A program made the position numbers and the translations under genes. From the NCBI GenBank assembly GCA_017503305.1, contig JAFVTJ010000119.1, forward strand, positions 1 through 6,339: DNA of 6,339 nt. Reading direction: 5' to 3'. This DNA is from Clostridia bacterium (GTDB lineage: Bacteria; Bacillota_A; Clostridia; Oscillospirales; Acutalibacteraceae). Below, piece after piece: positions 1 to 5,063 of this stretch. Below the pieces are notes generated by a model. The model was not told the DNA's origin, did no database searches, and worked only from the letters and a program-made list of their open reading frames with translations. Within the stretch, counting starts at the first letter, position 1; every line of letters begins with the position of its first letter.

Positions 1-1188
1 GTTGACGATATCAACGTAAAAGGTCAAAAAGTACTCGTTCGTTGCGACTTTAACGTTCCGCTTAAGAACGGCGTTATTACCGACGAAAACCGTATCAATG
101 CTGCCCTCCCCACAATTGAAAAATTGATTGCTGACGGTGGTAAGGTTATTCTTTGCTCACACTTGGGCAAGCCGAAGGGCGAACCCAAGCCTGAACTTTC
201 TTTAGCACCCGTGGCTTCGGCTTTATCAGAAAAGTTAGGCAAAGAAGTTGTTTTCGCAGCTGACGACAACGTTGTTGGCGAAAACGCTAAAAAGGCTGTA
301 GAAGCTATGAACGATGGCGACGTTGTTCTTTTACAAAACACACGCTACCGTGCAGAAGAAACCAAGAACGGCGAAGCTTTCTCTGCTGAACTTGGCTCAT
401 TAGCTGACATTTTTGTAAACGATGCTTTTGGTACCGCTCACAGAGCACACTGCTCTACCGTTGGTGTTGTATCACACGTTAAGGAAGCCGTTGCAGGTTA
501 CCTTATCGGTAAAGAACTTAAGTACCTCGGCAACGCTGTTGAAACTCCTGTTCGTCCCTTCGTTTGTATTTTAGGCGGCGCTAAGGTTGACAGCAAGCTC
601 CCCGTTATTGAAAATCTTTTAACCAAGGCTGACACACTTATCATCGGTGGCGGTATGGCTTACACCTTCCTTGCTGCTAAGGGCTTTGGCGTTGGTAAGT
701 CTCTTATTGACGAAACCAAGATTGACTACTGCCGCGATATGATGGCTAAGGCTGAAGAAAAGGGCGTTAAAATTTTACTCCCCATCGACTGCGCTGTTGT
801 TGACGCTTTCCCCTCTCCTATCGATGCTGATATTAACGTTGAATACGTTGATGCTGATAAGATTCCTGCCGAAAAGGAAAGCCTTGATATTGGTCCTAAG
901 ACCGCAGAGCTTTATGCTAACGAAGTTAAAGGCGCTAAAACCGTTGTTTGGAACGGACCTATGGGCGTATTCGAAAACCCCACTTTGGCTGCAGGTACTT
1001 TAGCAGTTGCTAAGGCTTTAGCAGAAACTGATGCCGTTACAGTTATCGGCGGTGGCGACTCTGCTGCAGCTGTTAACAACTTAGGCTTTGGCGACAAGAT
1101 GACCCACATCTCTACTGGTGGCGGCGCTTCTCTTGAATTCCTCGAAGGTAAAGAACTTCCCGGTATTGCTGCCCTTAACGATAAATAA
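1..1188 (+). CDS. pgk: Phosphoglycerate kinase, 5'-partial
   Basis: Cytosolic glycolytic kinase that transfers phosphate from 1,3-bisphosphoglycerate to ADP, giving 3-phosphoglycerate and ATP. The frame is open from base 1 to a TAA at 1186-1188 (395 visible residues). The family is about 395-400 residues and the first visible stretch aligns with the normal N-terminus, so only a few codons are missing. Visible motifs: VRCDFNVPL (residues 13-21, substrate-binding D16 and N18), SHLGKPKG (53-60), [13 protein letters not shown] in the N-domain, [10 protein letters not shown] (190-199), WNGPMGVFE (from 317), GGGDSAAAV (350-358, nucleotide phosphate region) and the [18 protein letters not shown] tail (from 371). 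HLGKPKG has Lys where many PGKs have Arg, and AKVDSK replaces the commoner AKVSDK; both look like ordinary family variation. A TTG at 124 is in frame but lies inside the N-domain and is not the start. It is first in an apparent operon with tpiA and gpmI; gap is probably just upstream, outside the window. Confidence 0.97.
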   Translation, partial: VDDINVKGQKVLVRCDFNVPLKNGVITDENRINAALPTIEKLIADGGKVILCSHLGKPKGEPKPELSLAPVASALSEKLGKEVVFAADDNVVGENAKKAVEAMNDGDVVLLQNTRYRAEETKNGEAFSAELGSLADIFVNDAFGTAHRAHCSTVGVVSHVKEAVAGYLIGKELKYLGNAVETPVRPFVCILGGAKVDSKLPVIENLLTKADTLIIGGGMAYTFLAAKGFGVGKSLIDETKIDYCRDMMAKAEEKGVKILLPIDCAVVDAFPSPIDADINVEYVDADKIPAEKESLDIGPKTAELYANEVKGAKTVVWNGPMGVFENPTLAAGTLAVAKALAETDAVTVIGGGDSAAAVNNLGFGDKMTHISTGGGASLEFLEGKELPGIAALNDK

Positions 1189-1203
1189 TATAAACAAAAT
1201 TCC

Positions 1204-1225
1204 GTAGGGCGTTTATTCGCCCTAC
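1204..1225 (+). repeat. Perfect 8-bp palindrome/hairpin in the pgk-tpiA gap
   Basis: Left arm GTAGGGCG (1204-1211), loop TTTATT, right arm CGCCCTAC (1218-1225); every pair matches and the stem is GC-rich. It fills the centre of the 61-nt gap, 15 nt after the pgk stop and 11 nt before the tpiA ribosome binding site. Only ATTTATG follows, with no T-run, so it is a poor intrinsic terminator. It could be an RNA processing or stability element between two genes needed at different levels. It could also be a copy of the short CCGTAGGG-type palindromes that I recall being scattered through Oscillospiraceae genomes; that resemblance is from memory and not checked. Confidence 0.75.
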
Positions 1226-1236
1226 ATTTATGTAAA

Positions 1237-1242
1237 AAGGAG
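1237..1242 (+). promoter_or_regulatory. tpiA ribosome binding site
   Basis: AAGGAG lies 7 nt before the ATG at 1250. It is a strong Shine-Dalgarno match at standard spacing and fixes the tpiA start. Confidence 0.9.
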
Positions 1243-1249
1243 AATAAAA

Positions 1250-2017
1250 ATGGATAAGGCTAAAAGACCCGCAGTTATCGCTGGTAACTGGAAAATGAAC
1301 AACACTCCCGCACAAACAACCGCACTCATTAATGAAATGAAGCCCTTAGTTGCAGGTGCTGACTGCAAGGTTGTACTTTGCGTACCTTTTATTGACATCC
1401 CCGCTGCTGTTGAAGCTGCAAAGGGCTCTAACATCGAAATCGGCGCCGAAAACGTTCACTTCAAGGCTTCCGGCGCTTACACCGGTGAAATTTCTGCTCA
1501 AATGCTCGTTGAATCAGGCGTTAAGTACGTTGTAATCGGCCACAGTGAAAGAAGACAATACTTTGGCGAAACCGACCAAACTGTTAACCTCCGCACTCTT
1601 GCTGCTATCGAAGCAGGTCTTACCGCTATCGTTTGCGTTGGCGAAACCTTAGAACAAAGAGAACTCGGCTACACCGAAACCTTACTTAAGTATCAAACAA
1701 AGATGGCTTTAACAAACGTTAAGGCTGAAGATCTTGACAAAATTATCGTTGCTTACGAACCCGTTTGGGCTATCGGCACAGGCGTTACCGCTACTGCTGA
1801 CCAAGCTGACGAAGGTAACGGCTTTGTAAGAGAAGCTATTGCTGAAGTTTACGGCAAGGATGTTGCTGACACCGTTACTATCCAGTACGGCGGTTCTATG
1901 AACGCTAAAAACGCTGACGAATTGGTTGCTAAAATCAATGTTGACGGCGGTCTTATCGGCGGTGCTTCTTTGAAGGCTGAAGATTTCTCAATTATTGTAA
2001 AGGCTGCTTCTAAATAA
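1250..2017 (+). CDS. tpiA: Triosephosphate isomerase
   Basis: Cytosolic TIM-barrel enzyme that interconverts dihydroxyacetone phosphate and glyceraldehyde 3-phosphate. The protein has 255 residues, the usual family length (about 250). Active-site elements are all present: GNWKMN (12-17, with N13 and the phosphate-binding K15), the electrophilic His in VVIGHSERR (H98), the catalytic base in VAYEPVWAIGTG (E170, followed by the closing loop 6 at about 171-181), YGGSM (213-217) and GGLIGGASL (233-241), which bind the substrate phosphate. The ATG has an AAGGAG site 7 nt upstream and puts GNWKMN at the expected distance from the N-terminus. It lies between pgk and gpmI on the same strand, separated by 61 and 69 nt, and is probably co-transcribed with both. 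Codon use resembles pgk (many GTT, GCT, AAC), as expected for a highly expressed gene. No defects seen. Confidence 0.98.
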   Translation: MDKAKRPAVIAGNWKMNNTPAQTTALINEMKPLVAGADCKVVLCVPFIDIPAAVEAAKGSNIEIGAENVHFKASGAYTGEISAQMLVESGVKYVVIGHSERRQYFGETDQTVNLRTLAAIEAGLTAIVCVGETLEQRELGYTETLLKYQTKMALTNVKAEDLDKIIVAYEPVWAIGTGVTATADQADEGNGFVREAIAEVYGKDVADTVTIQYGGSMNAKNADELVAKINVDGGLIGGASLKAEDFSIIVKAASK

Positions 2018-2032
2018 TTTATACCGCACTAT

Positions 2033-2057
2033 AAGGTGTCTGCTTGTCAGACACCTT
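2033..2057 (+). repeat. Perfect 10-bp hairpin in the tpiA-gpmI gap
   Basis: Left arm AAGGTGTCTG (2033-2042), loop CTTGT, right arm CAGACACCTT (2048-2057). All ten pairs match. It begins 15 nt after the tpiA stop and ends 17 nt before the gpmI ribosome binding site. The following bases (TAATTAAG) are not a T-run, so complete termination is unlikely. Partial attenuation, RNase processing, 3'-end protection of the upstream mRNA, or a dispersed repeat are all possible. An in-frame GTG inside the left arm (2036) would add 17 residues to gpmI, but that peptide is just the translated hairpin. Confidence 0.8.
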
Positions 2058-2074
2058 TAATTAAGAAATATTTC

Positions 2075-2079
2075 AGGAG
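2075..2079 (+). promoter_or_regulatory. gpmI ribosome binding site
   Basis: AGGAG is 7 nt before the ATG at 2087. It decides the start: the upstream in-frame GTG at 2036 has no comparable site and lies in a hairpin arm. Confidence 0.9.
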
Positions 2080-2086
2080 AAAAAAT

Positions 2087-3601
2087 ATGAAAAAACCTGT
2101 TGTTTTATGTATAATGGACGGCTTCGGTATCCGCGAAACCAAGGAAGGTAACGCTATACACAGTGCCGCTACCCCTAACCTCACAAAGCTTTTTGCCGAA
2201 AACCCCTTCACTACCATCGGTGCCTCAGGTCTTGACGTTGGTCTTCCCGACGGTCAGATGGGCAACAGCGAGGTTGGTCACACCAACATCGGCGCAGGCA
2301 GGGTTGTTTACCAAATGCTCGTAAAAATTTCAAAGTCTATTAAAGAAGGCAAATTCTTTGAAATTGAAGCAATGAAAAACGCAATGGAAAACTGCCTTAA
2401 GAACGATAGCGCCCTTCATATGATAGGTCTTCTTTCCGACGGCGGTGTTCACAGCCATATTGAACATCTTTACGGTGTTTTGGAAATGGCTAAAAAATAT
2501 GGTCTTACAAAGGTTTACGTTCATTGCCTTATGGACGGCCGTGACGTTTCCACCACCTCGGGTGCCGGCTTTATAAGAGATTTAGAAGCTAAAATGGCTG
2601 AACTCCAAGTTGGTAAGGTTGCCAGCGTTATGGGTAGATACTACGCTATGGACCGTGACTTTGCCTGGGACCGTGTAGAAAAAGCTTATGCCGCTATGGT
2701 TTACGGCGAAGGCGTTAAAGCTTGCGACGCTGCTAAAGCTGTTGAAGAGTCCTACGCAAACGGTGTTACCGATGAATTTATTCTCCCCACCGTTGTTAAT
2801 ACAGAGGGTATGATTAAATCAAACGACAGCGTTGTTTCCTTTAACTTCCGTCCTGACCGCGCAAGACAGTTTACCCGCGCTTTTGTTGACGAAGCATTTA
2901 ACGGCTTTGTGCGTAAAAACGGCTTTATGCCTTTAACCTACGTTTGTATGACCCAGTACGACGAAACTATGCCTAACGTAACCGTTGCCTTCCCGCCCGA
3001 AGATTTAAAGATGACCTTTGGCGAGTATTTAGCTTCTAAAAATATGACTCAGCTTCGTATAGCTGAAACTCAAAAATATGCTCACGTAACCTTCTTCTTT
3101 AACGGCGGCGAAGAAAAAACATTTGAAGGCGAAGACAGAATTCTTATTCAGTCCCCCGATGTTCCCACCTTCGACCTTATGCCCGAAATGAGTGCTTTCC
3201 CCGTTTGTGATGCCGTTTGCGAACAAATCCTTTCAGGTAAGTATGATGCTGTTATCCTTAACTTTGCAAACTGCGATATGGTAGGTCATACAGGTGTTTT
3301 TGATGCGGCTGTTAAGGCTGTTGAAGCGGTTGACACCTGCGTAGGCCGTGTGGTTGAAGCTACCAGAAAAATGGATGGTGTTGTATTTATTACTGCCGAC
3401 CACGGCAATGCCGACTGTATGATAGGCGAAGACGGTAATCCCTTTACTCCCCACACCACAAACCCTGTTCCCTTCTGCGTTGTGGGTTATGATTGTGAGC
3501 TTAAAGAAGGCGGCAGACTTGCTGACATTATCCCCTCAATGCTTACAGTTTTAGGTCTTGAAAAACCTGCCGAAATGGATGGTGAATCTTTAATTAAATA
3601 A
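2087..3601 (+). CDS. gpmI: 2,3-bisphosphoglycerate-independent phosphoglycerate mutase
   Basis: Metal-dependent (usually Mn2+) enzyme of the alkaline phosphatase superfamily that converts 3-phosphoglycerate to 2-phosphoglycerate through a phosphoserine intermediate. From the ATG at 2087 it has 504 residues, typical for the family (about 505-515). Metal and catalytic residues are all in place: D11 in IMDGFG, nucleophile S61 in GQMGNSEVGH, D397 and H401 in NCDMVGHTG, D438 and H439 in TADHGNAD, and H456 in TPHTTNP. Substrate-binding elements of the inserted transferase domain are also visible: GGVHSHIEH (119-127), MDGRDVS (149-155), GRYYAMDRD (183-191) and FRPDRARQ (254-261). The intermediate spacing matches well-studied Bacillus enzymes, with a constant offset for the metal residues. 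It is the last gene of the visible operon; eno does not follow, and the converging minus-strand genes begin after a shared terminator. Confidence 0.97.
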   Translation: MKKPVVLCIMDGFGIRETKEGNAIHSAATPNLTKLFAENPFTTIGASGLDVGLPDGQMGNSEVGHTNIGAGRVVYQMLVKISKSIKEGKFFEIEAMKNAMENCLKNDSALHMIGLLSDGGVHSHIEHLYGVLEMAKKYGLTKVYVHCLMDGRDVSTTSGAGFIRDLEAKMAELQVGKVASVMGRYYAMDRDFAWDRVEKAYAAMVYGEGVKACDAAKAVEESYANGVTDEFILPTVVNTEGMIKSNDSVVSFNFRPDRARQFTRAFVDEAFNGFVRKNGFMPLTYVCMTQYDETMPNVTVAFPPEDLKMTFGEYLASKNMTQLRIAETQKYAHVTFFFNGGEEKTFEGEDRILIQSPDVPTFDLMPEMSAFPVCDAVCEQILSGKYDAVILNFANCDMVGHTGVFDAAVKAVEAVDTCVGRVVEATRKMDGVVFITADHGNADCMIGEDGNPFTPHTTNPVPFCVVGYDCELKEGGRLADIIPSMLTVLGLEKPAEMDGESLIK

Positions 3602-3612
3602 TCATTTAATAT

Positions 3613-3647
3613 AAAAAAACTGCAGTCTTAAACGACTGCAGTTTCTT
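3613..3647. terminator. Bidirectional intrinsic terminator between convergent operons
   Basis: An 11-bp perfect stem, AAACTGCAGTC (3617-3627) with GACTGCAGTTT (3634-3644), closes a 6-nt loop (TTAAAC). On the plus strand it is followed by CTTAATTTA, giving TTTCTT with the end of the stem, a modest U-tract for the glycolytic transcript. On the minus strand the stem runs into seven T residues (complement of 3613-3619), a classic strong terminator for the phage-like genes. It starts 12 nt after the gpmI stop and its right arm ends 1 nt from the stop codon of the 80-residue minus-strand gene, so one element fills the whole 44-nt convergent gap. Confidence 0.92.
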
Positions 3648-3888
3648 AATTTACCGAACAAAAATCGCTAACGTTTTCGCGTTCAAGCTTTGCTATTCTT
3701 CGGTTTATTGTTTTAATTTTTTCTTCCATAACGGGCACGCGGGAATAAACTGCCGCCTGAGCTTCCATCTTTTTTTCAAGCTGTTCAATACGGTAAGCCG
3801 TCAGCTTGCTTGAAGCCATAATACCACCGGCTGTTCCCACCACAGTACCCACAAAGGAAATTAGTGCAACTATAATTGTGCTATTCAT
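3646..3888 (-). CDS. Small membrane protein with coiled coil, phage lysis-region type (holin-like)
   Basis: An 80-residue protein. Residues about 3-26 form one hydrophobic, Gly/Ala-rich membrane segment (IIVALISFVGTVVGTAGGIMA). It is followed by SSKLTAYRIEQLEKK and a charged heptad-like helix to about residue 71, probably a coiled coil, then a short tail. The KLTxYRIEQLEKK signature after an N-terminal membrane helix is one I recognise from small proteins next to endolysin genes in clostridial prophages, often labelled hemolysin XhlA-like or putative holin. Classical XhlA has the coiled coil before the membrane helix, so the topology here is reversed and true homology is uncertain. The ATG overlaps the end of the upstream lipoprotein gene by 8 nt, with GGAGAGG inside that gene as ribosome binding site, indicating translational coupling. 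It ends at the shared terminator. Function as a holin is inferred, not shown. Confidence 0.75.
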   Translation of the reverse strand: MNSTIIVALISFVGTVVGTAGGIMASSKLTAYRIEQLEKKMEAQAAVYSRVPVMEEKIKTINRRIAKLERENVSDFCSVN

Positions 3889-5059
3889 TTTCCTCTCCGC
3901 TTTTTAAATATTCAATAATATTTTCTCGTTGTTCTCGAAATTCTGCTTCTTCCCCGAAAACTGACGAGTATGAAAACAACACGTAACCTGAAATTTCATT
4001 GTCATTTTCACAAATCGCAATTTGCCTTGCAATGATATCGCTATTATTCTCCCATTCCGCTTTGTCGGCTTCCAAACTGGGCTTTGCCTTATAATTGGCA
4101 AGGCCTATTTTTAATTTAACACCTTTATTGTGCGCCGCCGCCTTTTTCCACACCGAAAGCAAATTTTCAAATCTGAATTCCTCGTCGGGATATTCAAAAC
4201 CAAAATACAACTGTGGAATAATCTCATCAACGTAACCCTTTTCTATCCATTCGGTTACGTCGGCGTATAAATTGTTAAAATTCGATTCAATGGAAGCCGC
4301 AGGACTAATGCTAAAAACAATATCCTTATTAGCATATTTTATAACCTCATAACAACTGCTAATAAGCAAATTAACGTTCTCACGCCGCCAAGCCGCAAGG
4401 CTTAAAGGCTTTTCACAGCTGGTTTTGTATTGGTTATAAGACGCGGTGTCAAAATCAGTCTTAGTGGTAGGATAAAAATAATCATCAAAGTGAATACCGT
4501 CAACGCTATACTTTGCCACAAGCTCTCTTATACCGTCAAGCACCAATCTTCTAACTTCTTGACTGGCCGGATTAAAATAAATACCATTAGAAAAGCAAAC
4601 GCCCAAATCGTTATCGGTGTTTTCGTCGTGAAGCCACTTATAAGCCGGGCTATCTTTATCGATTTCATCAATATTAGACGTAGCGGTTGACACTCTATAA
4701 GGATTTATCCAAGCGTGAACAAGCATATTTTCTTTATGGCATTTTTCTATTATGTAAGAGAAAACGTCGTAATCATAATCCTTTACGCCCGCCATTAAAG
4801 GAAAATAGTCAGAAGTATATAGCGAATCGGCAAAGGCACGGGTATGTATGTAAAGGTTTTGAATTTGAAGCTTTTTGCAGTTTTCAATTACATTTTCAAA
4901 CTCAGCCTTAAAGCCCTTTTCACTTTTAAGCATTGAATTTATTTCATAATAGCTTATCCAAATACCGCTCTCGCAGTATTGCGTTTCGTTATTATTGGGT
5001 GTAGCACTGCAGCTACACAAAAACAACACCAAAATTAGCAAACTCAAAACCTTTTTCAT
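3881..5059 (-). CDS. GHL10 (DUF187) glycosyl-hydrolase-like lipoprotein
   Basis: A 392-residue exported lipoprotein. The N-terminus is a lipoprotein signal peptide: MKK, hydrophobic core at about 4-14, then lipobox L14-C15-S16-C17 with C17 as the likely lipidated residue. A TIM-barrel domain of the GHL10/DUF187 family (Pfam PF02638) follows. Family hallmarks seen: GIWISYYE (32-39), LYIHTRAFADSLYTSDYFP (69-87), VHAWINPYR (114-122), DGIHFDDYFYP (187-197, with the D192-D193 acidic pair), WRRENVN (224-230), FSISPA (249-254), IIPQLYFG (280-287) and GYVLFSYSSV near the C-terminus. Relatives include B. subtilis YngK and E. coli YddW/DigH, the latter reported to cleave peptidoglycan glycan strands lacking stem peptides; a cell-wall target here is inferred. 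It is shorter than those proteins, essentially the catalytic domain alone. The start is the ATG 4 nt after the upstream TAG, with AGGG 7 nt before it. It lies between two phage-like genes and overlaps the downstream one. Confidence 0.88.
   Translation of the reverse strand: MKKVLSLLILVLFLCSCSATPNNNETQYCESGIWISYYEINSMLKSEKGFKAEFENVIENCKKLQIQNLYIHTRAFADSLYTSDYFPLMAGVKDYDYDVFSYIIEKCHKENMLVHAWINPYRVSTATSNIDEIDKDSPAYKWLHDENTDNDLGVCFSNGIYFNPASQEVRRLVLDGIRELVAKYSVDGIHFDDYFYPTTKTDFDTASYNQYKTSCEKPLSLAAWRRENVNLLISSCYEVIKYANKDIVFSISPAASIESNFNNLYADVTEWIEKGYVDEIIPQLYFGFEYPDEEFRFENLLSVWKKAAAHNKGVKLKIGLANYKAKPSLEADKAEWENNSDIIARQIAICENDNEISGYVLFSYSSVFGEEAEFREQRENIIEYLKSGEENE
3892..3898 (-). promoter_or_regulatory. 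Ribosome binding site inside the upstream coding region
   Basis: On the minus strand GGAGAGG precedes the ATG at 3888 by 3 nt (6 nt from the GGAG part). It lies within the last codons of the GHL10 lipoprotein gene, whose TAG (3881-3883) falls after the ATG. This supports both the start and coupled translation. Confidence 0.8.
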
Positions 5060-5063
5060 ACTA

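Noticed and set aside
124..126. TTG at 124 as the start of phosphoglycerate kinase
   Set aside because: Conserved N-terminal PGK sequence (VRCDFNVPL) is encoded in frame upstream, to the window edge.
24..341. Minus-strand open frames inside the pgk, tpiA and gpmI genes
   Set aside because: These are complementary-strand shadows of strongly biased codons in certain genes, with no start signals.
1204..2057. The two hairpins between the glycolytic genes as intrinsic terminators
   Set aside because: Neither is followed by a T-run on the plus strand, and the downstream genes have no evident promoter of their own, so complete termination would be hard to explain.
2036..2086. GTG start at 2036 giving a 521-residue phosphoglycerate mutase
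   Set aside because: The extra 17 residues are the translation of a hairpin arm and spacer, no ribosome binding site precedes the GTG, and the ATG at 2087 has AGGAG 7 nt upstream and matches the family N-terminus.
3602..3660. A prophage attachment site at the junction with gpmI
   Set aside because: The gap is filled by the terminator. No tRNA gene is present, and with the other end outside the window a direct repeat cannot be tested.
4430..4911. Plus-strand open frames at 4430-4690 and 4687-4911
   Set aside because: They lie wholly opposite the well-supported GHL10 lipoprotein gene, lack ribosome binding sites and recognisable sequence, and are antisense shadows.
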